64,000 nucleotides of DNA. Source: Capsicum annuum (Eukaryota > Streptophyta > Magnoliopsida > Solanales > Solanaceae). Positions 45,201 through 56,601 of this stretch are shown here, in pieces. The position numbers and the translations under genes are program-made. How positions within the stretch are numbered: position 1 is the stretch's first letter; each line of letters opens with the position of its first letter. The notes under the pieces are model-generated. The model was not told the DNA's origin, made no database searches, and saw nothing but the letters and a program-made list of their open reading frames with translations. The DNA lies in NCBI RefSeq assembly GCF_002878395.1, contig NC_061114.1, positions 163,043,884 to 163,107,883 on the forward strand, given 5' to 3'.

Positions 45201-46400
45201 ACTATAAGACTGATGTAGATGACTAATAATCTCACACCGGGGACACTCTTTAGACTAGTGACCGGTCTCTTTGCAGTTATATCAAACCCCAGAATCCCTA
45301 ACCTTGCAAAACTATGAGTTGGCCTTAACTGCTGACAAACTAATACTGTGGGCACTTCTTACTGAAATGACTATCCTCTCTGCAATCATAACATACCTCA
45401 AGAGCTATAGGTTAGAAGGAAACATATATTGACCCAGGTTGAACAACCAACACGAGTCTGGGGCACTCTCTAGATCAATGACCATCTTACCACAACCAAA
45501 GCAAGCTCTTGGAATATTCTGAGGTATTGCACCCACTGATCTAGAGTGACCACCATGGCTAAAGATCCATGTCAAATACTCTATAAGGTCTAACAAGAAC
45601 TCTGCACGTTATGACCAACATGTTTAATCTGAGATCCACCTATAGCCTGAGGCTCTACCTACGTAGAACTGATAGGCTGCAAATGAAGTTGATCCCTACT
45701 GGGAGGATCCCTACTCCCGAATGGAATACCAATAGCACTATACTAATGGCATGGCCACTTACCCCCACCTCTATAAGTCTAAATATATGTTTTCTCTGTG
45801 GCCATCGTGTGATCAACAACCTAAGAGAAGGAAGACCCAACTACTATCAAATATTCTGATGCCAAATAGAATGGTAAAGTTAATTGTCCAGTAAATCCAT
45901 GCACTATTTCATGCTGTAAAGGTTATATCATAGGAGTATGCCTGGCCCACTCAAGAAATCTAATCCCATACTTTAAAATCAACAAGGAACCCTGTTGAAC
46001 ACAAAAGAACCCAACATTGGCTTGAGAACTACTCGATAAACTAGACCTCATCTCTAGCTGTGACATATTTATAAAAAGGCTTGAAATCTCTACTGCTAAA
46101 TCATAAAAAGTTGAGGTGGTCGCAACTCTATCGGATCCTAGGCTGGGCCCAAAGCCTCATGTTGATGCTGAAGATCTTTGATATCAATCTCCAATTCCCT
46201 AGTCAAACACTGCATTAAAACTCTAGAAACACATGTGATAGTCCTATCCGCATCTATCAATAACCTTGTATCATCGATCTGGAATAGAATAGAGATAATG
46301 AATGTACTAGAGGTTCATAGAAATACAAACATACGACAAAAAATCAAGAATAAAATTTCCTAAAAATACCCTATAGCATGTCGAGGATAGGATACAGATA
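45201..46400 (-). pseudogene. gag: Tekay-like gag pseudogene with zinc-knuckle remnants
   Basis: On the minus strand a damaged gag is visible. It has a region with MSQLEMRSSLSSSSQANVGF near 46010-46070, then HGFTGQLTLPFYLASEYL and a VVDHTMATE stretch near 45790-45900. Three knuckle-like pieces follow: CFGCGKM near 45510, CYDCREDSHFSKKC (45356-45397) and YNCKETGHXSKEC (45246-45284, X a stop). Repeated knuckles near the gag end occur in Del/Tekay elements. At least eight stops interrupt it. Confidence 0.65.
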
Positions 46401-46459
46401 TCTCTATACCAATCCGTAGGACTATACTAGACACCAAACTCTTGTACCAATACATCATA

Positions 46460-46479
46460 AACCTAGGATCTTATACCAA
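46460..46479 (-). promoter_or_regulatory. Tekay-like primer-binding site (tRNA-Met type)
   Basis: TTGGTATAAGATCCTAGGTT on the minus strand follows the LTR. It is a decayed TGGTATCAGAGCCTAGGTT, the initiator-tRNA-Met site of Tekay elements. A GGTACAAGAGTTTGGTGTC stretch after it is also typical of that lineage. Confidence 0.78.
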
Positions 46480-49400
46480 TTTATTAATACCCAATTTCTC
46501 AGGTCATGATGACACATACTATAACCTACTAGTAGGTAAGCCAACCCATAGTCCAAAACTGCTAGTAAGGGAATATAAAGATAAATTAATGAAAATAACG
46601 AATGGATATAATAAAGAGGTAATATATATAAAGCAACCCCAAGACCTGGTGAAGTTAGTACAAGAGTTTATAATACAATATGAGTATAGAGTTAAATACT
46701 AAATAAATAAACATATACAACCCGTCTATGAATACAACATAGAGATCAGTTTAGTCCATAAGAGATAGCGTAGTAATGCTTCAAATGTCAGAAACTCACC
46801 TCAAATCTTTGATCCATAGCTGCTCCACATGATGCACACACCAATAGTAAAAACTCTTACTATGATCTGTAGACTGCAGAAGTGTGGTATGAGTACAAAA
46901 CACGTGGTATGCTATAAGCAATTGTCGACTGATCTTCAAATATAATGCAAATATAGATGACATACAAAGGAGAAATATAAACTACAAGTGACTATCCAAG
47001 AAGACAGCATAATAAAGCTAGAGAGGCAATAAGGATAAATTATTCTATTCTAACCATATTTAAGAACTAGAGTATTGCATCATATATCATTGGCCATATA
47101 TAAATAAAGAGTGAAAGAAGGATATATAGTAGTATACAAGGCTAAAGAATGCATATACAGCATGAATAAACAAGGGAAGAGAGGGATATATGATAATACC
47201 ACAACTATAAATATGAATATACATATAGATATACAAGACTAACTCAAAGGTAACATCTTAAGTTAGTCAACCTAACCTCTCCATGGAGCCCTAACCAAGT
47301 AAGAAAGCTAATACTAGTATGATATGGGCCTATAGTCTAAATGTCTAACCATGAATACACTATCCATAATGAAATTTATCATTAAAAGAAAGGAATTAGA
47401 ATCGTACCTCTAAGCACAGTACCAGTCCATAATCCGTCTACCATAAACTAACCATAATAATAATAATAAAGTAACCAGATAGTCTAGATAAACAATAACT
47501 AACTGGGGCCCATAAATCCAGAATGTTTAATCAATACTCAAGAAACAACAATTATACCTTATAACTATGCAACCCTCCCCCCCGTAAGGCTGATAAATAT
47601 AAGCACTAGAAAATGCATAAGAGCAAATGAATGTAGAGTAAATCCATAGTACCATAAATGATCCAAGTGTCATAACATACCAAGTGTATAAACCTCTTCT
47701 AGCTCAACAGCTCGCAAAGGCAAGAACTATGGAGACCCTCTTCTCCAACACGATAGCTCACGGACGAAGGGGCCCCTATGGGATTTAGAAAGATTCGTAC
47801 ACACTTATATGGTCCTTCTAGGATTTCCAATTACTATTATCATCATCAATGAACGTCATCCAGAATTGAAGATCTCTCTCTCTATATATATATATATATA
47901 CATATATATAAGTGCACAACTTGAATGATGGCTAAAAGAGTGTAAGTCTGCAAATCCATTGATCGAGATCAACCTTAGGACTAAATCAATGTCATAAGTA
48001 GAAAGGGCCAAAATCTCACTCGACCAAAGTAAATAGTAGTGGTAAAAGAGTGGATAAATCACGAATAGAAATCAATATCAGTCTAGTTTCCAAGATATCA
48101 TCTTTAGTTTCAAAAGCTCATAAACCGTTAAATAAGGTGGTACGATTCTCGCTATAAAAGAATTCGTTTAGAAAGTGGAAAGTGGGAATAAATCCTTTTT
48201 TTATAAAATAGTAGTAAATTATGGTTTTGGTTTGAATTGCACCAGTAAGTGAGCATGAACACAAATAAAATTATCCATGTCATCACCAGTATCCAAACAT
48301 TACAATCATAATCATCCAGGCATCTATATACTAAAGTCAGGTCTTTTACATGGATAGATTACTCAGTTAGAGTTCGGTTGGTATCGTAACCATAGCCTCA
48401 GGCCTAAGTACATAACTAGCATAATGATAATACTATAATTCAGAGAAACTATTATGTAATCCACCAAGTCAACTAGTAAACCTTATACTTAAGGATACTT
48501 AGTATCAACTATGGTCAACATGCTTATGTTTTAGGGTGATACAATCCTATAGCCATAACAAGTATTTCATCTTAAGGGTCGATTCACCCTTCAGTCCCTA
48601 AATTCCTAAATTAGGCTAGGTCATGTCCTATAATACCCATCTATCATCCAATCTACACTACACATCATCTCATGAACAAAAGTAGACTAAAATCTTCCTC
48701 GATATAGAACCATATTTCTTAAATTATCCATAAATTTCCCATCTTTACTCCATGATCTCAAAATATTGTCACACTGTCAAAATAGTAATCTACACATCAT
48801 TAAGAATAAAATGAGATCCAAATTTCTTTATAAAAGGTAGGGTCAGAATTTGAGTTAAGAAAGGGCCTGCAGGACCTGCGAACGAAATTCAAAATCGAAT
48901 CGACCAAGAGGTCCATCAAAGGACAAGGAATATGTTCTTAAGAGTTGAGCACAAATAGTGCACAAATCGAGGCCCAAATCAGCCCCTAAGCTCTAAGGAC
49001 TTAAAGACATAATTTCTAAGAATTTATAATAAAATAGAAAATTGAATGGAAAAATAATGAGAAATGATCAAGGAGTGTTAGGTTAACGTACCTTGGATTC
49101 CTCACTCTTTCACTCTCTTTAAACTCTTAAAATAGTGGAAAATAGTGGAGAAAATAATAGAAAACTCACATGAAGAAAGGGATAACAATCCCCAGGTGCC
49201 TCTAAAGTGGTCACTTGTCTACTTAAGGGGCACAAGTCCACTAAAGCAGTTAGGACATGATATGTGGGCATCACTAGAGTAGTCTCCTGACCGCTAAAGC
49301 GATGTCCGCTTAAGCGGTCCTCAACCACTAAAGCAAACCACAGTCAAATGGATAAGGTTGCTAAAGTGGATCTTTGACCGCTAAAGTAGTTAAACCAGAT

Positions 49401-49917
49401 ATCACTCACCAGATTTTTGGCTAAGTCCAAAATGACCTCCAATCAGGTGTTAGGGATTTGTTCAAAACCCCGTGCGTACAAACAAACTATGCTACCATAC
49501 CAAATTTGATATTACGAACTTAATAAAACTATCAAAACTTTCATCCAAGGTTGTTTAGACTAAATGTGAGACCCATACCTATAGTTTTATTTTTCATATA
49601 ATCCACCCAATAACCCAAAATGAGTCTAAAAACCTTGGGAGCTGAAGTAAGGATCTCTTTAGCCCAAAATCAATGTTTCAGAGTTGATGGCACTGTAGGA
49701 ATTCTCATCTAAGGTTTTTTATTAGGTGTTTTGGTCCGATATTAATTTTTTAACATCAAAAGCTTCAAAATAGATAAATGATCCTAAAACTCAAATGAAC
49801 TATTTGGTAACCAAACAAATAGTTTTGACAATTCATAAATAGCCTATAGCCACTATAGGAAGGCTTAAAATACCAAAAATATGCATAAATCAAGGAAATG
49901 ACCTAGAGGGCATTACA
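46480..49917 (-). mobile_element. Tekay-like 5' LTR
   Basis: On the minus strand it starts TGTAATGCCCTCTAGGTCA at 49917 and ends next to the primer site at about 46480. Its first 2.77 kb match 1-2696. A (TC)n(TA)n microsatellite lies at 47872-47912. Motifs around GCTAAAGCGG and CTTAAGCGGTC recur at 49190-49400. The exact inner end is uncertain by a few bases. Confidence 0.82.
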
Positions 49918-50059
49918 ATCTGGCCACACTATAACAAGGTTGCTTGATTTTCATCAATGAATCTATTGAAACAAAACATTTGAAGATGGCAGAGTAGGGA
50001 TGGTAATGTCATAATTAAAGAAGAATTTAAAATAGTTCCTTTGATTATTTATGGTATAT

Positions 50060-50640
50060 GAGGAGAGATAAATGCAGTGGTTCATGGTGGAGTTTACTCA
50101 GTCCATAGTATTTTCTCAGGAATAATAAAACTATTTAGAAGTTCTTAAAATTTAGATTTAAGATATCTAATGGTGGTACGAATTAGCCAGAGATGGTAGT
50201 TGTGTTGGAAGGGCTATAGTCTAATATATCTATTAAAATAGTGAGATGGAATCCTCCCCAAATGGATTGGTTATAGTGTAATAAATATTAGACATCTAAA
50301 GGAAACCCTGACCCAAGTGTAACTGCATTTGTATAAGAAACCATGCTAGAGATTTTGTAGTCACAAAGGGGTTTAGGATTGAAGATACTGCTAGCTTGGC
50401 AGCTGAGGCAAATGGTATAAAGAAATGCTTAGTGTATTGTTAGTCACAGATGATAAACAATTTAATTATTGAATATGATTCATGGTTTATAGTGCATATT
50501 ATAGAAAGAAACTAGGAAATCCTTTGGACTGTAGATGTGGAGTCTGAATGTATTCTAAAGATAAGAGATTGTTTATCAGCATGAGTGATTATCAATTTAA
50601 TCATTTTCAATACATACCCAGTGAAGGTAGGAAAATTCTT
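50060..50640 (+). pseudogene. LINE-type RNase H domain fragment
   Basis: Two frames together show the plant LINE RNase H domain: RWNPPQMDWL, then SKGNPDPS (50300), then after a shift DFVVTKGFRIEDTASLAAEA with its Glu, GIKKCLVYC, IIEYDSWFIVHII with its Asp, and IPWTVDVESECILKIRDC. Stops occur at several places, some at expected Trp codons. It lies directly beside the Tekay LTR, so the Tekay element may have inserted into this LINE remnant. Confidence 0.7.
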
Positions 50641-51519
50641 AATCTAGATAAAAAGGGGACACTATACATCAAAAGATCTACAACATGCTGAGATAGTTAC
50701 AACTATTGTAAGGGAGGTTGAAGCAGATATAAAATACTCCACAACCATGGATTTAATAGCAGCAAAAATAGATTTACAAAGCACATAATCTTGAAGTTAT
50801 TTCGTTGCTTAAGTATTCATACCTAGTGAGAGCAATTGAGGTGTATATCAGCCTTAAAATTAAGGACTGCATGACTTAGAATCTGTCTCATTGCAGTTAA
50901 ATTTGTGTTTTCCTGTATCTGAATCTTACATGATCAATAAATAGAAAGAATCATTAAAGACAATAAATTACATATCTTGTTTAAAGACTAGGTAGTGATT
51001 TTATTTTCATTTGAGAATCCACCCACTGGTAGTTAGATAAAAATGAAATACATGATCGGAAGTGACAAAAAATCCACTTATCTTTTAGCTTTTTGGAGTT
51101 CGGTTCCAAAGGTCAACTTAGATATAAGCTGATATAAACTACTTGAAAGGCTGATGGGTGTCAAACTTCGTTGTGGCATCAGAGGAACATTAAAGAAAAT
51201 AAGAAGAGCATCATAATTTGCAGTCATGGTGTCCAATTTGTTGAAGATTGAAGGGAAAATCTGAACTTGCTCATGGCTACTGGGAGCTAAAAATGATGAG
51301 ATGTTCTCTAAGACAATAACAACAAACCCTATGAAGTTGTGGATTTGCATAAATGTGACAACAATTGGAGAAGATGAAGAGGTTTCTCATGAAGAAGGGG
51401 CTTCTCGATTTTTCTCTAAATTCAACTCAACTTTCCTAATTGATCTTTGGGGTTTTTTTTGTTTATCATTAGTTTTTTATTTCTTGGGCCGGGACACTTT
51501 TGAACCCGGTCTATGTATA
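50641..51519. other. Stretch with no recognised feature
   Basis: I see no gene here. The 90-codon minus frame at 51078-51350 shows no motif. Sequence at 50650-50800 may be the decayed tail of the LINE remnant. Confidence 0.5.
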
Positions 51520-51880
51520 TAGGGTAAACTATATAAATGGCTCTCATAGTGGGTGGCTTTGCTTTTCTGTTGTCTGTAAGAAAAGTCCTATAAAACTATT
51601 CTTACTTCTTTTTTATGTGTAGGACTTTTACCTATTTTCCCCATATACCTCAAATAACTTTAAACAACTTTTCATGCTTATTTATCTTTCAACTTCTAAT
51701 TTCTTTTTTTTATTTTACTTTGATTTTTATTTTTTATTTCTTTCTTTTTGTTTTTCTCAACCCTTACTTTCTTCCCTTTTCTCCTCTCAACTTTTTTCTG
51801 ATGAGAACCTCTCCTATAGAAATTTTCTTGCACCACAATCTCCATAGAAAAATGATACCTTAAAAGGTATACCTATCATC
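51520..51880 (+). mobile_element. Foldback-like element fragment
   Basis: It starts near GGGTAAACTATATAAATGGC, then GTGGGTGGCTTTGC, and goes into a T-rich arm with CATATACCTCAAATAACTTT and TTTTCATGCTTATTTATC. The same order (GGTGGCTTT, CCTCAAATAT, TTTTCATACTCATTTGTC) is found at 28041-28200. Only one arm is seen, so it is a truncated copy. Confidence 0.55.
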
Positions 51881-51929
51881 TATATATGTTTAAAATTTTG
51901 AATTGTGACCTCTTTATTTCTTATAATTT

Positions 51930-52330
51930 CCTAAGCAGACTTCACAGTAAACTTACCAGAAGTTGTCAATATCCACCACACCTTGTACCACATCTTTTTA
52001 TGTGCTACACTCTGAATATTCTCAATAACAAAGTCATAGACCTCTTCACCAAAGTTCTACTGTAATATGTCTACCTTTCATCCGTCAGTTGTACTAAATT
52101 GACTAACCTCATCAATTTGATAGTCTTTATACATGTCCATTGATAAATAATAATGAAATATACCTAATTGTGTCCAGTTATCAAACCATACACCAGAATG
52201 ACCTACTTTAGGTTCCCACCGTATCTCCTGACCAAAAATATTTCTAGCCTCCAGCATATGTTTTCAAATTAATGACTCCCCCTTGATCTTGGGAATACGT
52301 ACATGTTCAAAGCACCAATATGCACCCAGA
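51930..52330 (-). pseudogene. LINE C-terminal (zf-RVT type) fragment
   Basis: On the minus strand the frame reads a IFGQEIRWEPKVGHSGVWFD piece, then NWTQLGIF, and ends in GKFTVKSA. These fit the region after the RT domain in plant LINEs, where a G-x-S-x-W-x-D-N-W motif and GKFTVKSAW are typical. Three stops are in frame. Orientation is opposite to the RNase H fragment at 50060, so the two are separate or rearranged. Confidence 0.6.
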
Positions 52331-52399
52331 TTTATACTTGGTTCAAGAACTAAGAACTTTTATATGAATTCTTAAGTATAATTCAGCTTTTATTCCGTT

Positions 52400-53804
52400 T
52401 CATGCCTAATGGATATGATTAGTACTTTCAGGTTCAAAATCATGAAGAATTATGCATAATTGGATACAACGAGGATATGGAAGTAGTGAAAGAATCTAAG
52501 GGAGTAAAATTAAGCTGAAAAATGGAAGCTGGAAAGTAGAAATCCTTATTTGAAGACACTTTGCATCGCGGGGATCAACAAAATAGCAATGGTCAAATTC
52601 CAGTGAAGGTCCGCGAAACTACCACGTCGTGTAGTAGTTTCATTTACCAGATTTGGCGACCTGAAGGTTTAGCGCGTCGCGGAGGATGACTATTTCACAA
52701 TTGTCCCAATCCAATGGCTCACCGCGATAGTGGCGCGTCGCGGTGAGGGTGCATTTTACAATTGTCAGGGGATATTTGAGCTCCGCGATTTCCTAGATTT
52801 TAATGGAAAAGAGCAATCAAAGCCATGGCGCGACGCGCCGTGTGGATAAATCGGGAATATTTTTAAGTGTTTTGTCCCAGCTATAAAAGAAAAAATCCAA
52901 GATAATATGGGGGACTTTTTGTCAAATAGAGCAGCGGCGGAAAAGCAAAAATTTATCTCTTTTAGGGTTCTAAAACATTCTTTTAAATTTCTTTACTTCA
53001 AGTTTTGTTTTGGGTATGATTTATTACTTATTTTGGATGATGAATTCAAACATGAGTAGCTAAACACCCTATTTCTGGGGTTGAGGCTAAGAACATGATT
53101 ACACTTTAATATTCTTATTCATAGTTTCTTTTTGGAGTATAATCTGGGTTGTTCTTAATTTCTTGAGCTTACTATTTTAATGATTGGCCACCATTAGAAT
53201 AAATTTATATTTCTATGTGAATCCGGGAGGAGAATCATAGGATAGAATGACGAAATTAGGGAGCAAGGTTCCCATTCTTTTATAAAATAAGGGATTTGAA
53301 TTAGCATCTAGGATAGGGATATACCTAGAAGCCTTACTTGGTTCACTTGCAAGAAGAAAACTTCATGAATCTAAAAGATTTGTTGTAACTCTGTGGGAGT
53401 TGTAGTTACAACATTCAATAGATAGAAAATTTGAGGTCGGGAGACCAAGATCGTAGCATAACCCTTGAAAACCAGCAACCCGATAACCAATTAGACTATG
53501 ATAAGAATAGAGAATTGTATGACTGTTCATAATACCTCAACCCTGGAATCGTCCTCATAATTGATTACAACCGTTGCTTGCTTTGATCTAGTTATAATTA
53601 ATTATTTCTTGTTTAGTAATTTACATTTTATTTACAGAATCAAATTAATCTTCATTCCATCAAACAATTAATACTCCATTGTCTTGAACTAAAGATTGAA
53701 TAAATTTCTAGTTTATTGATCCTCGAGGGAATGATATCTGACTGTCTAAGTCATTATATTACTTGCATGATCACGTACACTTGCGTGTGCGTAGAGACGA
53801 AACA
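52400..53804 (+). mobile_element. Athila-2 5' LTR
   Basis: The right end (GAGACGAAACA) precedes the primer site. The part from 52981 matches 63201 onward. The left boundary is not resolved and lies between about 52330 and 52440. U3 carries GC-rich words (GGCGCGTCGCGGTGA, CCGCGATAGTGGCG, GCGCGACGCGCC) at 52560-52840 that also occur in a weaker form at 59660-59950. TATAAAA is at 52882-52888. A typical Athila length is about 1.4-1.5 kb. Confidence 0.78.
52882..52888 (+). promoter_or_regulatory. Athila-2 LTR TATA box
   Basis: CTATAAAAGA lies about 100 bases before the start of the sequence shared with the 3' LTR. It is in the place of the TATA box of the Athila-1 LTR. Confidence 0.6.
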
Positions 53805-53810
53805 AGTTTT

Positions 53811-53828
53811 TGGCACTGTTGCCGGGGA
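53811..53828 (+). promoter_or_regulatory. Athila-2 primer-binding site (tRNA-Asp type)
   Basis: TGGCACTGTTGCCGGGGA follows six bases after the LTR end. It matches the Athila tRNA-Asp site TGGCGCCGTTGCCGGGGA at 16 of 18 positions. Confidence 0.88.
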
Positions 53829-53937
53829 TCAAATAGAATTAGTAAATTGCTTTAATTTTTGGTTTTTGATAATAAGTTTAAGTGTTAACAACTTGATCTT
53901 AGCTGCTGAATTTTTGCAGGTTTAGCTGAACATTGGA

Positions 53938-55620
53938 CTGGCTAGGGATAAAGAGTTAGTAGAGCCCTTTGCAGAACTAGAAGTGATTTTTCATCAGAGA
54001 AGAAGAGCTCAATACTACACTCAATAGGGACCGATGGAAGAAATACACGATATTATAGTTGCTGATCCAAATATTGGAAATGTTCTAGATCCTGTTGTTC
54101 CAGCTGTTCCTGTTCAACCAGTCGCAAGACCTATTTAAGAAGTGGCAATCCCACTTACTCACCTCGTAACTAACAGTATTCTGAAGCCTGAACTAGGAGG
54201 TCAGTGGGAATTGAAATAAAATATGGTGCAATTGTTGAGATCTGCGGGAGAATTTCAGGGACTCTCACATGAGGATCCGCAGGAGAACTTACAAACCTTC
54301 CTGGAGATAAGAAATACATATATTGCTGAAGATGTAAATGTTGATTATGTCAGATTGACACTCTTTCCCTTTTCTCTACTAGGGGAAGCAAAGAGATGGC
54401 TACTTGCTGAACCACACTAATCCATCACTACATGGGAAGATTGTGCTTGAAGGTTTCTCATTCGATTTTTTCCATCTCAAAAAACTACATGATTGAGGAG
54501 TGGGATATTGAGTTTCAGACCGAAAGATGGAGAAAATCTCTACCAAGCTTGGGAGAGATTAAAGGGCATGCTCAGAATTTGTCCTCATCATCATCAATCG
54601 AATGATGTTTTGGTGTATACATTTATAGAAGGCCTTGAGTTTAATACAAAGATTCTCTTGGATTCAGCAGTAGGGGGTCAAGCTTTGGAGAAAACATATG
54701 AAGAATTATATACCTTGCTGAATAGAATTGCACAGGAAAATCCTGATTAGCATGCAGACTTAAGGAATGCTCCCAAGAAGCTTGCAGGGGTTTTGGAGGT
54801 TGATCAGTTCACTGCATTACAAGCACAGATTGCTGCAATGCAGAACCATATGACTACTCATCTTAACAACTTAAAGTTGGGTACAACACAACCAGCAACC
54901 ACAGCAAATATAGTTCAATAGGTATATTCATGGTGTGAAGTTTGTAGAAGTAGTGAGCATAAAGTAGATACACATTCTGTTAATCTAGATTCAGTCAACT
55001 ATGTGGGGAATAAAAATCATTAGGGTCAACAGAATTTTGGCAGTACATACAATCCAAATTGGAGAAACCACCCTAATTTCTCATGGGGTAGAAATTAGGC
55101 GCAGAATACAAATTAGTATAATGGACCAGTGCAACAAAATCCACAACTGGTTCAGAAAAACCAGGCGACTGCTTCAAATAGTAATATGAAGGATATGCTT
55201 AAGCAGTTTATGGCTCAACAAGTATAGTTTGTGGTGGACATGAAGGCTCAATAGGCACAGTTTGTAGCTGAGTTAAAGAGTCAACAATTGCTCACAAGAA
55301 ATCTAGAGTTACAGTTAGGTCAAATCACAGGATCACAGAATACAAGGCCACAAGGAGCATTGCCTAGCGACACTGAGACTAATCCTAAACAGGTGAATGC
55401 AGTTACAACAAGGAGAGGGCTGCAAACTAAGAAGATGGTTCAGGAGCAAAATAATCCTGTGGTCACTGATGATAGTTAACAAGAGAATACAGAAGTAGAA
55501 GTAAAATAAAAAGAGGCTAGTGAGGAGATTCGTGTAGAGAAGAAGACTATTCCCTAACCCTTTCCTCAAAGGGCAAGAAAGCATCAAGAGGAAGCCAGTT
55601 TTAAGAAGTTTCTAGGTCTT
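53938..55620 (+). pseudogene. gag: Athila-2 gag pseudogene
   Basis: One frame can be followed for most of the length with only stops in the way. It opens with LARDKELVEPFAELEV, a typical Athila gag start. The capsid core follows: EFQGLSHEDPQENLQTFLEI, LTLFPFSLLGEAKRWL, SITTWEDC, then YQAWERLKGMLRICPHH and FIEGLEFNTKILLDSAVGG. A knuckle remnant (WCEVCRSSEHKVD) is at 54931-54969. TAG codons at 54025, 54919, 55096, 55114, 55225 and 55252 stand where Gln is plausible. The frame is otherwise well kept, so this copy is younger than Athila-1. Confidence 0.87.
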
Positions 55621-56601
55621 CTAAAACAAGTCCAAGTAAACCTTCCTCTTGTTGACATTCTACAGAGTGTGCTGAAATATGCTAAATACTTAAAGGATAT
55701 TGTTGCAATTAAAAATCGGTTGACTGAATATTCTACAGTTGCACTTACTCAAGAGTGCACGTCTAAAATTCAAAATAAACTACCCACGAAATTGAAGGAT
55801 TCGAGGAGTTTTACCTTGCAGATTACCCTTGGTCAAACTATTTGTGCACGTGGATTGTATGACTTGGGGGCTAGCATAAATCTCATCCCCACATCATGGT
55901 ACCGAAAGATGGGTCTTGGAAGCCCCAAACCCACGACTATTGTGTTGTATTTGGCAGACAGGTCACTTGCTAGACCAGATAGTATTATTAAAGATGTACT
56001 TGTGTAAGTGGGATCTTTAATCTTTCCTGTGGATTTTGGGCTTCTTTACTTTGAGGTTGATCCAGTTGTTCCATTTATTTTGGGACGACCCTTTTTAGTA
56101 ACAGGGCAGTCACTCATTGATATGGCAGCTAGAAAAATAACAATGCGAGCACATGATAAAGTAGAGGTTTTTGATGTGTACAAGGCATTGAAATTTCCAG
56201 TCATATATGAGGAGTTGTCCTCAATATCGGTTATTGATCTTGCTTCAGAGCGGCAGTTGCTTTTGTCTGATGATCCATTAGAGCGATATTTGATGAATTA
56301 TGATCTGCATAGGGATTTGAAAGCATTGGAATTGGTCCAGGTTATGAATTTGGCTGTAATTGAGACAAATAAAGTGATGATCGAGCCTTTGAGTAGACCA
56401 ATTGATCCACCACCCAGGCCTTCAGTTGAAGAAGCTCTTAGCTTAGAGCTTAAGGTTCTTCCTCCTCACTTACAATATATTTTTCTTGGTGATCAAGATA
56501 CCTTAGCTATTATTTTGTCTGCGGGATTATCTGATATACAGGTAAAGAAAGTTGTAGCAGTACTTAAAGGAGAAGAAGGGGATTGGTTGGTATATATTTG
56601 A
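55621..56601 (+). pseudogene. Athila-2 aspartic protease region
   Basis: Two adjoining frames in the same phase (55669-56007 and 56008-56601) are separated only by a TAA at 56005-56007. The active site LYDLGASINLIP is intact (D-L-G-A-S). FPVDF, VPFILGRPFLVTGQSLID and later SLELKVLPPHLQYIFLG follow in the order seen in Athila pol, the last marking the link to RT. Apart from the one stop this domain is unbroken over more than 300 codons. Confidence 0.87.

Noticed and set aside
47872..47912. Microsatellite (TC)n(TA)n as a feature of its own
   Set aside because: It is part of the Tekay-like LTR; the other LTR has only a shorter TA run at 709-720.
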